Of a DNA stretch of 64,000 bases, positions 25,112-33,616 are shown piece after piece. The notes under the pieces were generated by a model. The model did not search any database, was not told the origin of the DNA, and was given only the letters and a program-made list of their open reading frames with translations. The stretch's first letter is position 1; every line of letters begins with the position of its first letter. The DNA is taken from assembly GCA_016845175.1 (NCBI GenBank), contig JAERTD010000040.1:62001-126000 (forward strand), given 5' to 3'. The translations under genes and the position numbers were made by a program. Source of the stretch: Bacteroidota bacterium (lineage in GTDB: Bacteria > Bacteroidota > Bacteroidia > Bacteroidales > F082).

Positions 25112-26203
25112 TTGGAGAAAGTTGTATTGAGCCTCGATGCCGGAGGAACCAATCTGGTTTTTAATGCCATGAGTAAATCCCGGAAAATTGGAGAAAGCTA
25201 TTCTTTACCAGCCCAATCTGTAAACCTGGAAGAGCAGCTAAAGAAAATTATTCATGGGTTCAAGCAAGTGAATCAAAGAGTAGAAGGTGGCGCTCAAGCC
25301 ATCAGTTTTTGTTTTCCCGGACCTGCAGATTACAACGATGGAATCATTGGTGATCTGGAAAACCTACCCTTATTTAAAAATGGGGTAGCATTGAAGAAAA
25401 TGCTTGAAAATGAATTCAGAATTCCTGTGTTCATTAATAATGATGGAGACTTGTTCACCCTTGGAGAAGCCATCAACGGATTATTGCCTGCAACCAACAA
25501 AGCCCTCCATGCTCAAGGCAATCAACGACAATACAAAAACCTGCTAGGATTAACCCTTGGAACCGGATTTGGTGCGGGTATCGTAACGGATGGCAAGATG
25601 CTGGTCGGTGATAACTCTGCCGGTGCAGAAATAAATCGGATGAGCCATCCCTTTGAATACAACACAAGTGTGGAAGAAACCCTTAGCATTCGTGGTGTTC
25701 AGATGCTTTTTGCTCAGGAAGATGGATGTGCCATTGATAATACACCTTCTCCTTATGATATCTTCAAGATCGGTGCTGGAGTTAAAAAAGGTAACAGGGA
25801 AGCAGCTGTCAATGCATGGAATATTTTTGGACGTGTATTGGGAGAAGCAGCAGCCAATGCCATTACCCTGATCGATGGAATCATTGTGATTGGTGGAGGC
25901 CTTTCTGGCGCCTATCCGCTTTTTCTTCCGGAAGCAGTGAAAAGCATGAACCGTCAGTTTGAAAAGAGAAGTGGAGGTAAATTCCCTCGTTTGGAGGTAA
26001 TTGCCTTTAATCTGGAGGGGGAAGAATCCATGGCTGCCTTTTTGAAGGATAGCTCACAAATGATAAATGTTCCATTCTCAGAGGAACAAATTGCCTATAA
26101 TGCCGATAAAAAAGTAGGACTTGGAATTAGTAAATTGGGTACCTCAGAAGCTGTATCTGTTGGAGCTTATGCCTTCGCGGCTGATCAACTAGACTGGTCC
26201 TAG
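25112..26203 (+). CDS. ROK-family protein (sugar kinase-like)
   Basis: 363 residues from a TTG at 25112 (MEKVVLSLDAGGTNLVF), preceded by an AAAGAGAG stretch; starts inside polA are possible but add non-homologous residues. The phosphate-binding motif DAGGTN (residues 9-14), the LGLTLGTGFGAG motif and IVIGGGLSGAYPLFLP near the C terminus are typical of ROK kinases/glucokinases. The usual ROK zinc-binding CxCGxxGC cysteines are absent, so it is a zinc-free member. The substrate is unknown. A TTAATA-N4-TTAACT pair at 25082-25097 lies just upstream. Confidence 0.82.
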   Translation: MEKVVLSLDAGGTNLVFNAMSKSRKIGESYSLPAQSVNLEEQLKKIIHGFKQVNQRVEGGAQAISFCFPGPADYNDGIIGDLENLPLFKNGVALKKMLENEFRIPVFINNDGDLFTLGEAINGLLPATNKALHAQGNQRQYKNLLGLTLGTGFGAGIVTDGKMLVGDNSAGAEINRMSHPFEYNTSVEETLSIRGVQMLFAQEDGCAIDNTPSPYDIFKIGAGVKKGNREAAVNAWNIFGRVLGEAAANAITLIDGIIVIGGGLSGAYPLFLPEAVKSMNRQFEKRSGGKFPRLEVIAFNLEGEESMAAFLKDSSQMINVPFSEEQIAYNADKKVGLGISKLGTSEAVSVGAYAFAADQLDWS

Positions 26204-26208
26204 TTGTT

Positions 26209-26673
26209 TTATTTGAATACTTCAAAACTCAGGGTTTTGTCGACTACCCTGACATCCTCACCTGTTACAGGATCGTATTCCAAATGGTATTTCTGTGACA
26301 CCCCGGTGATCCGGTATTCAACCTCTTTTTGATATAAATTAAGCTGAATGGATTTTGAAGTCCCTGCCAAGGTAAAATAGTATTTGGTATCCTCCTTATT
26401 CCCATAAAAGTTTTCGTTATATACACCCGGGGAACTTAATTTTATTTCAAGCTGCGAATCATAAGTATTGTTGATGATCAATTGAACCTCTACAGCTTCG
26501 GATACTGCACTGTCTACCCCGAGGGCGAATTGACCATCACCAGAATATTGACCTTCCCAGGCTGTCAACTCACAACCATAACAAAATTCCCAACTGGGTT
26601 CACTTTCTTTTTCGCATCCTGAACTCAGATGTATGAATAGGAACAATAGTACTAGTATGCTTATATGTTTCAT
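26209..26673 (-). CDS. Small lipoprotein of unknown function
   Basis: 154 residues. A signal sequence ends in the lipobox LSSGC (C20), so the mature protein is lipid-anchored. Soon after comes a CYGC pair (C32, C35) that could bind metal or form a disulfide; the remainder looks beta-rich. I do not recognise a family. The gene ends 5 bases from the stop of the convergent ROK gene and is divergent from the MBL gene. Confidence 0.7.
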   Translation of the reverse strand: MKHISILVLLFLFIHLSSGCEKESEPSWEFCYGCELTAWEGQYSGDGQFALGVDSAVSEAVEVQLIINNTYDSQLEIKLSSPGVYNENFYGNKEDTKYYFTLAGTSKSIQLNLYQKEVEYRITGVSQKYHLEYDPVTGEDVRVVDKTLSFEVFK

Positions 26674-26788
26674 TTTCAGACTGTCGAATTATACCTCGAC
26701 AAAAGTAATTAATCAAAAGCAAATACCTGAATTAATCTTGAATTTAAGCCGACTTCCCAATTGTTAACAGTCAGAAAGAACAATTGCG

Positions 26789-26796
26789 TATTTTCG
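26789..26796 (+). promoter_or_regulatory. Near-match -7 box (TATTTTCG) of the MBL-flavoprotein-cutC operon
   Basis: One mismatch to TAnnTTTG, 17 bases before the ATG at 26814. A single TTAACA lies at 26764-26769. Confidence 0.3.
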
Positions 26797-26813
26797 TAGC
26801 CAAATTTATAGAC

Positions 26814-27656
26814 ATGAATGTATATCCCATAGAAACCGGAAATTTAAAATTGGATGGCGGTGCCATGTTTGGAGTTGTTCCAAAAGTTTTATGGCAAAAA
26901 TCCTATCCATGTGACGAGAACAATCTTTGTAATTGGAGTATGCGTTGTTTGCTCATTGAAGATGGCGACAGAAAGATTCTCGTAGATAATGGCATCGGAG
27001 AGAAACAAGATGAGAAATGGTTGAAGCATTATTATCTGAATGGAGATGATAATCTTTATGATTCGTTGGAAAAAGCCGGATTCACCACCCATGATATTAC
27101 TGATGTCATCCTCACCCATATGCATTTTGACCACTGTGGCGGAAGTGTGAAATGGAATGAAGATCAGAGTGGTTATGAACTGACATTTCCCAATGCCACC
27201 TACTGGACCAGCCGCAAGCAGTTTGAATGGGCTACCAATCCAAACCGAAGGGAGAAAGCATCCTTTCTCAAGGAAAATATTTTACCCATACAGGAAAGCG
27301 GAAAACTAAATCTAATTGATGAAGAGGGCGAATATATTCCCAACATCACCTTTAAACTGTATAACGGACATACCGATGGACAGTTGATTCCACATATTAA
27401 TGTGAATGGTAAAACCCTGGTATTTATGGCCGATTTGTTACCCGCAACGGCTCATATTCCGATGCCCTGGATTATGGCCTATGATACACGGCCACTGCAA
27501 ACCTTGAAAGACAAGGAGCGATTTTTCACAGAAGCGGTAGCCAATGATTATATATTGTTCTTTGAGCACGATATCGTTAATGAAGCCTGTAGCCTGCAGG
27601 AAACACCAAAAGGAGTGAGGGTAAAAGAAGCTGGTAAACTAAGTGACTTTATCTAA
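26814..27656 (+). CDS. MBL-fold metallohydrolase
   Basis: 280 residues from ATG 26814; an earlier TTG at 26784 lies over the likely promoter and is not used. The metallo-beta-lactamase motif HMHFDH, the later His in GHTDGQ, the Asp in MADLLP and the His in FEHD give a complete two-metal site. Family members are lactonases, glyoxalase II-like thioesterases or related hydrolases; the substrate cannot be inferred. First gene of a tight three-gene set with an iron-sulfur flavoprotein (10-base gap) and cutC. Confidence 0.85.
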   Translation: MNVYPIETGNLKLDGGAMFGVVPKVLWQKSYPCDENNLCNWSMRCLLIEDGDRKILVDNGIGEKQDEKWLKHYYLNGDDNLYDSLEKAGFTTHDITDVILTHMHFDHCGGSVKWNEDQSGYELTFPNATYWTSRKQFEWATNPNRREKASFLKENILPIQESGKLNLIDEEGEYIPNITFKLYNGHTDGQLIPHINVNGKTLVFMADLLPATAHIPMPWIMAYDTRPLQTLKDKERFFTEAVANDYILFFEHDIVNEACSLQETPKGVRVKEAGKLSDFI

Positions 27657-27666
27657 ACGCTACCTC

Positions 27667-28209
27667 ATGAAAAAGGCTGCATGTATTCTAGGGAGTCCCC
27701 GCCGGAATGGCAATTCAAATTTCATGGCGGAATACTTTATCCAACAGTTAACTACTGGAGAATATTTCTCAGGAACAGTTGACAGGCTAGCCGAAATGAA
27801 TATTAAGCCCTGCTCCGACTGTAGGGGCTGTAAAAAAGGTGATCTGACTTGTATAGTAAAGGATGATATGCAAGCGATTTATAATCGTTTGGAAGCCGCA
27901 GATACCATTATTCTCAGCACGCCCATTTACTGGTATGGACCTACAGCACAAGCCAAGGTTGTATTGGATCGCTTGCGTCCCTATTATGGGAATAAAAGAC
28001 TCTCAGGCAAAAAGGCGGCTCTGTTGATGGCTGCAGGATCAGGGACTAAAGATTGTGATCTTACCTTGGAAATGTTCAGGAGAATGTGTGCTGCTCTGGG
28101 GATGGATTTCGTGGGATCTGCAGACAGCGAGTCCTTTGATATTGGAGATGCAACACAAGATAATAAAGCTATCAGGCAAATGGATGAACTGGCAAAAGCG
28201 ATCCTATGA
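27667..28209 (+). CDS. Iron-sulfur flavoprotein / flavodoxin-family oxidoreductase
   Basis: 180 residues from ATG 27667. A flavodoxin-like fold with the N-terminal FMN phosphate loop GSPRRNGNS and the aromatic segment STPIYWYGP. The compact cysteine motif C49-x2-C52-x2-C55-x6-C62 fits the 4Fe-4S motif of Isf-type flavoproteins (CxxCxxCx4-7C). It likely reduces a small acceptor with NAD(P)H; the partner is unknown. The stop codon overlaps the cutC start (ATGA). Confidence 0.82.
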   Translation: MKKAACILGSPRRNGNSNFMAEYFIQQLTTGEYFSGTVDRLAEMNIKPCSDCRGCKKGDLTCIVKDDMQAIYNRLEAADTIILSTPIYWYGPTAQAKVVLDRLRPYYGNKRLSGKKAALLMAAGSGTKDCDLTLEMFRRMCAALGMDFVGSADSESFDIGDATQDNKAIRQMDELAKAIL

Positions 28210-28955
28210 AACCCATTCAAATAGAAGTATGCTGTGGCTCGGTCGAGAGTGCCATAAATGCTCAGCAAGGTGGTGCCCATAGGGTGGAGCTTTGCGACAA
28301 CCTCTACGAAGGGGGTACCACACCCTCAGCAGCGACTATACGGTTGGCCAGAGAAAGGCTGGATATCGGACTTCATGTTCTGGTACGTCCTCGGGGAGGC
28401 GACTTTGTTTATAATGAAGTAGAAAAACAAATCATTTTACAGGATATTGAATTTTGTAAGACCAGTGGCGTAGATGGTGTGGTGGTAGGAAGTCTGCATC
28501 CCGATGGCAGTATCGATACTGATTTTTGCAAACAGATGCTTGTTTGTGCTCAACCCATGTCGGTAACTTTTCATCGGGCTTTTGATATGTGTAAAGATCC
28601 CATTCAGGCTTTGGAAGATTTGATTGAAATGGGTGTGGGCCGATTGCTGACCTCAGGACAACAAAACAAAGCTTTTGAAGGTAAAGATTTGATCAAAAAG
28701 CTGGTCGAGATTGCCAAAGACAAATTGATCGTTATGCCGGGATCCGGCATCAGACCCACCAATATCAAAGCACTATTTGATTACACACTGGCCCGAGAAT
28801 ACCATGTGAGTGCCAGAATAAATAGGGACAGCACCATGCAATTTCGAAGAGAAGGTGTTTATATGGGGGGCTTGTCACAAATACCTGAGTACCAGAGGCC
28901 TGCCATTGACGTCCATCAAATCAGGGAAATGGTTGATCTGCTCGCCTCAGGCTAA
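28206..28955 (+). CDS. cutC: CutC family TIM-barrel protein
   Basis: 249 residues. The sequence begins IEVCCGSVESAINAQQGGA and contains RVELCD, LVRPRGGDF, the central FHRAFD and the late MPGSGIRP, all standard for CutC. The family was linked to copper homeostasis in E. coli, but a direct role is disputed. Its ATG overlaps the flavoprotein stop by 4 bases, showing coupling. Confidence 0.93.
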   Translation: MKPIQIEVCCGSVESAINAQQGGAHRVELCDNLYEGGTTPSAATIRLARERLDIGLHVLVRPRGGDFVYNEVEKQIILQDIEFCKTSGVDGVVVGSLHPDGSIDTDFCKQMLVCAQPMSVTFHRAFDMCKDPIQALEDLIEMGVGRLLTSGQQNKAFEGKDLIKKLVEIAKDKLIVMPGSGIRPTNIKALFDYTLAREYHVSARINRDSTMQFRREGVYMGGLSQIPEYQRPAIDVHQIREMVDLLASG

Positions 28956-28959
28956 TAAT

Positions 28960-29829
28960 TTAACTTATATTCTGAAAATGTAGTTGATGAAAATCAACGG
29001 CTTGTTGCAGCATGAACTTATCAATGCCTGACTTAATTTGATGCATATCACAATAGGCCAATAATTCCTCCAATGGAAGATTTCCGACCAACTCTTTACC
29101 GGTCATAGGACAACCACCCATACCTTTCATTACCGTATCAAATTTACTAATTCCAGCGCCGTAGGCAGCTTCAACTTTTGCCTGAGCTTCTTCTTTTAAT
29201 GCATGCAAATGCAATCCAAAATGTAAATCAGGAAATGTTTGTTGAATATGGGTAAATACCTCTGCTATTAATTCAGGACTGGCGTTTCCCATAATATCTG
29301 AAAAGGGAAAATACGTCAATCCTTTTTGCTTCATATTGTCCAGCCATTCAGAAATAATCTCCAGATTCCATGGATCTCCATAAGGATTGCCAAAGCCCAT
29401 GGAAAAATAAACAATAAGTTCTTTGTTATGCTTCACACAGAGGTTTTGAATAGAATCGATGGTTTGGTCCGCTTCCTGAAACTTTTGCTTGATGTTTTTA
29501 TAGAGGAAGGTTTCAGAGGGCGAAAAAGGGTAGAAGAACTGATCGATGAAATCAAAATCACAGCCTCGTTTAGCTCCCGACAAACTGGCTACCAGTATTG
29601 CAATTTTTGAAGAATGATCAGCAGGGTCAAGCTTGCTTAAAATATCAAGCGTATCTGCCATTTGTGGAATGGCCCTCGGTGATACCAAACTGCCCACCTC
29701 AACAGTATCAAATCCGCATTGCAGAAGCAGATTGATATACTCGAGTTTGAGTTCAGTGGGTACAATAGTTTGTAATCCCTGAAACCCATCACGAGGAGTT
29801 TCGGTTATGGAAATAGTACGATTAGTCAT
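28960..29829 (-). CDS. Hydroxymethylglutaryl-CoA lyase-like DRE-TIM protein A
   Basis: 289 residues. A DRE-TIM barrel with TPRDGFQ (R13, D14), HLH (H207, H209) and GMGGCP carrying C240, the equivalent of the catalytic cysteine of HMG-CoA lyase. After HLH the family's conserved glycine-rich stretch is replaced by ALKEEAQ, so the active-site region is divergent. HMG-CoA lyase makes acetoacetate and acetyl-CoA in the last step of leucine breakdown, and the neighbouring leucine genes support that pathway. It lies 42 bases downstream of a second paralogue on the same strand. Confidence 0.8.
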   Translation of the reverse strand: MTNRTISITETPRDGFQGLQTIVPTELKLEYINLLLQCGFDTVEVGSLVSPRAIPQMADTLDILSKLDPADHSSKIAILVASLSGAKRGCDFDFIDQFFYPFSPSETFLYKNIKQKFQEADQTIDSIQNLCVKHNKELIVYFSMGFGNPYGDPWNLEIISEWLDNMKQKGLTYFPFSDIMGNASPELIAEVFTHIQQTFPDLHFGLHLHALKEEAQAKVEAAYGAGISKFDTVMKGMGGCPMTGKELVGNLPLEELLAYCDMHQIKSGIDKFMLQQAVDFHQLHFQNIS

Positions 29830-29871
29830 TATTAGTAAACAGGAAGCAAGCCTTGAAATGAGGTGGTTAAA

Positions 29872-30885
29872 TTACCAGTCTCTGCCACTTAATTCCTTGG
29901 GTATACGACCCTGGTTGATGGTTTCTGAGCGAAGTCTTCTTCCCAGAATACGTTCCACCATACGTCCGGTATCTAGAATCTTGTCGATGTCCAGATTGGT
30001 CTCAATGCCCATCTCATCCATCATCACCACCATATCTTCGGTGCTTACCAGACCTACATCTTTGGCATCCTTATAATAATAGGCTCCTGTACCTGACACA
30101 GGTACGCCACTTACAAAGTTGGCAGGTTGTCCGCCAATACTACCAAGAGTAGATTCATAATTGGTCATTCCAGCCTGCAGGGCAGCCAGTACATTGGCCA
30201 ATCCCCATCCTCTGGTAGTATGCAGATGTACAATTTGTTTGTGAGGGTTGTCCATTTTGTCCATCAACATGGAAAAGTATTTGTAGATCCTGTCTGGAGA
30301 AGCGGATCCATCATGATCTGCATGTTCTACATCATTGGCGCCAATGTCAAACCATCTTTGAGCAAATTCCACAGCATCTTTCATGTCAGTAGGTCCTTCA
30401 ATGGGACATCCCCAAATGGTGCTGACAGTACCATTAACTTTGATGCCTGCATCATGGGCCTTTGGAATCCACTCTTCAGCCATTTTCCAGTATTCTTTTA
30501 GCGTGAGCCCTGAGTTTTTCTGCTGGTGGGTTTCACTGGTAGAGACCATCAACAAAATGCGATCAGGACCGTAACCGTCTAGCTTTGCCTGTATAGCTCT
30601 TTGAATGGCGCGTTCACGGATTGTAACAGCTGTTAGGCTAACATCTTCCAGTTTGCCTTTCATCCTTTTACTGCTTCTGATGGCTTTAAACAAATCATCA
30701 GCATCCTTGAACTGAGGCATCCCTTTAGGATTGCCAAAATTGGTTACTTCCAGGTGTTTGATACCTGCAAGAATTAGTTCTTCCAGCACCCATAATTTGG
30801 CTGGTGTGGGGACATAAATCTCTTCGTGTTGAAATCCATCTCTGACTGTTATATCACCAATTACAACTTTTTTTGGATAATTCAT
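29872..30885 (-). CDS. HMG-CoA lyase-like DRE-TIM protein B, catalytic-Cys position substituted
   Basis: 337 residues. ITVRDGFQ (R15, D16) and the full motif HLHTTRGWGLANVLAALQAG (H220, H222) match bacterial HMG-CoA lyases. The loop that normally reads GGCP is GGQP here (Q253), so the mobile-loop cysteine is missing. It may be a lyase acting without the cysteine, a related aldolase or a partner subunit of protein A. It is the promoter-proximal gene of the minus-strand pair and diverges from mccB with 253 bases between them. Confidence 0.78.
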   Translation of the reverse strand: MNYPKKVVIGDITVRDGFQHEEIYVPTPAKLWVLEELILAGIKHLEVTNFGNPKGMPQFKDADDLFKAIRSSKRMKGKLEDVSLTAVTIRERAIQRAIQAKLDGYGPDRILLMVSTSETHQQKNSGLTLKEYWKMAEEWIPKAHDAGIKVNGTVSTIWGCPIEGPTDMKDAVEFAQRWFDIGANDVEHADHDGSASPDRIYKYFSMLMDKMDNPHKQIVHLHTTRGWGLANVLAALQAGMTNYESTLGSIGGQPANFVSGVPVSGTGAYYYKDAKDVGLVSTEDMVVMMDEMGIETNLDIDKILDTGRMVERILGRRLRSETINQGRIPKELSGRDW

Positions 30886-31138
30886 GTTGTGGTCATTTTG
30901 AGTAGCTCAGGCGAAAAGCCTTGCTTGTGGTTAGATCGGCTAAGTTATGAAAAAATGAAAAATACGGTACATATTTCACAAGCTTTTCTTAGCAACGACA
31001 TGCTGATTTCAGCCACTGTCAACGGCTGTATTTATAATTATTCCATTTTTATTATTGCCCATTTATCCTTAAACTTGCAAGATGCAGAACAATGCTGCGA
31101 ACGAATGCATTTTGTTGCTCATTTAATTCATACTACCC

Positions 31139-32746
31139 TTGTTTACGCTTAAGACAAAAATAGACACTAAGTCTGAGGAATTTAAATCCAATAAACAGCA
31201 ATTTGAAGTGCTTTTGGAGGAATTCAAAGAGCGCCTTTCAAGATCTACCCAGGGAGGTTCTGAGAAGGCCATTCAAAAGCATAAAGAAAGAGGAAAGTTA
31301 CTGGCCAGAGAAAGGATCGACCTTTTACTTGATCCCAACACACCCTTTCTAGAGCTGTCCTCACTGGCTGCATACGACCAATATGATAATGCATTTCCAT
31401 CTGCTGGAATTGTTACTGGAATTGGTGTAATTCATGGACGAGAAACAGTGCTCATTGCCAATGATGCCACAGTAAAAGGTGGCACCTATATGCGTTTCAC
31501 CATTAAGAAGCATTTGAGAGCCCAGGAAATAGCCATGGAAAACCATTTGCCTTGTGTGTATTTGGTAGATTCCGGAGGGGCTTTTTTACCAGAGCAGGAT
31601 ACGGTCTTCCCCGACAGAAATCACTTTGGGCGCTTTTTCTTCAATCAGGCAAAAATGTCTGCAGCAGGATTACCCCAGATTGCCATTGTGATGGGGTCCT
31701 GTACTGCCGGTGGTGCCTATGTGCCTGCCATGAGCGATGAAACTATTATCGTTAAAGAACAGGGTACGATTTTTCTTGGTGGACCTCCATTGGTTAAAGC
31801 TGCTACTGGTGAAGAAGTAACTGCCGAGGAACTGGGAGGTGCCGAAGTGCATACGTCCATCTCGGGAGTAGCTGATCATTTTGCGGAAAACGATACACAT
31901 GCACTACAGATTTGCAGAAATATATTTGAGAATTTAAAGGTCAAGGAACGACAATCACTCGATATCCTTCCCATAGAAGAACCTTTATACGACCCCAAAG
32001 AATTGTATGGCATTGCTCCAGTCGACTTGAGAAAACTGGTAGACCCCCGGGAAGTCATCATGCGTATGGTGGATGGAAGCAGATTCCAGGAATTTAAAGC
32101 CAAATATGCTCCAACAGTAGTTACTGGATTCGCCTATATCATGGGATATCCTGTGGGGATCATTGCCAATTACGGAGTACTGTTTTCAGAATCTGCCTTG
32201 AAAGTGACCCATTTCATCGAATTATGTACTTCTCGTAAAATACCCCTCGTTTTCCTTCAAAACATCACGGGTTTCATAGTGGGAAAAGAGTTCGAAAGAA
32301 AAGGGATTGCCAAGGACGGTGCCAAAATGGTACATGCGGTATCCAATGCCAATGTGCCCAAATTCACAGTCATTTTCGGAGGTTCCTTTGGAGCCGGAAA
32401 CTATGGCATGGCAGGCAGGGCCTATGACCCACGCCTGTTGATGATGTGGCCAACCGCAAAAATATCAGTTATGGGAGGAGAGCAGGCAGCCACGGTGCTC
32501 ACCACAGTCAAAGAAGATCAGTATCGACTGGCGGGCCAGGAGCCTCCTAAAGATGAAATTGATAAACTCAGAGAACGTATCAGGGCAAAATATGAAAAGG
32601 AAGGTTCCGCCTATTACAGCACCTCACGACTATGGGATGATGGAATCATAGATCCTGTGGATACGAGGAAAGTGCTGGCCATGGGCATTGCCATGTCGTT
32701 AAACAATAAATACCCTGAACAAAAATACGGAGTGTTCAGAATGTAA
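31139..32746 (+). CDS. mccB: Methylcrotonyl-CoA carboxylase beta (carboxyltransferase) subunit
   Basis: 535 residues. A two-domain carboxyltransferase of the acyl-CoA carboxylase beta family; the arrangement with a hydratase and biotin subunit of MCC type, and motifs such as [12 protein letters not shown] and [17 protein letters not shown], point to 3-methylcrotonyl-CoA as substrate. It uses TTG at 31139 as start; an in-frame stop lies at 31124 and there is no earlier ATG. No Shine-Dalgarno site. It heads the leucine-degradation run. A weak -7-like TAAACTTG lies at 31070-31077. Confidence 0.9.
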   Translation: MFTLKTKIDTKSEEFKSNKQQFEVLLEEFKERLSRSTQGGSEKAIQKHKERGKLLARERIDLLLDPNTPFLELSSLAAYDQYDNAFPSAGIVTGIGVIHGRETVLIANDATVKGGTYMRFTIKKHLRAQEIAMENHLPCVYLVDSGGAFLPEQDTVFPDRNHFGRFFFNQAKMSAAGLPQIAIVMGSCTAGGAYVPAMSDETIIVKEQGTIFLGGPPLVKAATGEEVTAEELGGAEVHTSISGVADHFAENDTHALQICRNIFENLKVKERQSLDILPIEEPLYDPKELYGIAPVDLRKLVDPREVIMRMVDGSRFQEFKAKYAPTVVTGFAYIMGYPVGIIANYGVLFSESALKVTHFIELCTSRKIPLVFLQNITGFIVGKEFERKGIAKDGAKMVHAVSNANVPKFTVIFGGSFGAGNYGMAGRAYDPRLLMMWPTAKISVMGGEQAATVLTTVKEDQYRLAGQEPPKDEIDKLRERIRAKYEKEGSAYYSTSRLWDDGIIDPVDTRKVLAMGIAMSLNNKYPEQKYGVFRM

Positions 32747-32764
32747 AAGGAAGCCCAGGGAATT

Positions 32765-33559
32765 ATGATTCAAAGCAAGAAAACCATAGAAATTGTTTTC
32801 GAAGATCAAATGGCCACCATTTGGCTGAACCGACCCGATCTGCATAATGCCATGAATGATATCATGATCGGAGAACTTACTCAGGCTTTTGCTGATATTG
32901 GTGCAAATACTGCCATGCGGCTCATAGTTTTGAGGGGTAAGGGAAAATCCTTCTGTGCAGGTGCTGATCTGAATTATATGAAAGGGATAGCCCAATTTGG
33001 CTTTGATGAAAATGTGGAGGATGGCATGCGACTGGCCAATTTGTTTAAGGCCATTTATGAATGCCCCATACCAACCCTAGCTCTTGTTCATGGGGCTGCC
33101 TATGGAGGAGCTAACGGACTTGTGGCTGCCTGTGATATTGTATTGGCTGCTGATGAAACCACTTTTGCTTTTAGTGAGGTGAAACTGGGAATTGCACCGG
33201 CTACCATCGGTCCCTATGTCATCAGACGTATCGGAGAATACGGTGCCCGCGAATTAATGATTACCGGAAAAAGATTCAATGGCAAAGAAGCCGAGAAGTG
33301 GAGATTGATCAATCATGCAGTACCTGAGGCCGAACTCGAAGATTGTTTATCGAAAATGCTTCGAATTATTTTGAGCAGTGGCCCCATGGCTGTACGTGCT
33401 ACCAAAAACCTGATCCAAACTGTTGTCAACGAAGGCTCATCATCGGAAAGTATGAGTGATTATACTGCCAATCTGATTGCACAACTCAGGGCTTCCAAGG
33501 AAGGCCAGGAGGGAATGGCTGCATTTTTGGACAAAAGAAAACCCAATTGGATGACCTAG
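32765..33559 (+). CDS. liuC: Methylglutaconyl-CoA hydratase (crotonase family)
   Basis: 264 residues. Crotonase fold with the oxyanion-hole segments SFCAGADLNYMK and GAAYGGANGL, and VKLGIAPATIGPYVIRRIGE, a hallmark of methylglutaconyl-CoA hydratases as opposed to standard enoyl-CoA hydratases, which have Glu in this segment. It hydrates methylglutaconyl-CoA to HMG-CoA. It lies between the two carboxylase subunit genes, as in liu clusters of other bacteria. Confidence 0.88.
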   Translation: MIQSKKTIEIVFEDQMATIWLNRPDLHNAMNDIMIGELTQAFADIGANTAMRLIVLRGKGKSFCAGADLNYMKGIAQFGFDENVEDGMRLANLFKAIYECPIPTLALVHGAAYGGANGLVAACDIVLAADETTFAFSEVKLGIAPATIGPYVIRRIGEYGARELMITGKRFNGKEAEKWRLINHAVPEAELEDCLSKMLRIILSSGPMAVRATKNLIQTVVNEGSSSESMSDYTANLIAQLRASKEGQEGMAAFLDKRKPNWMT

Positions 33560-33616
33560 AAGTCAGTTCACTATGCCAATTGTTATTGGAATTTGAATAG
33601 AAATACATAAGAATCG

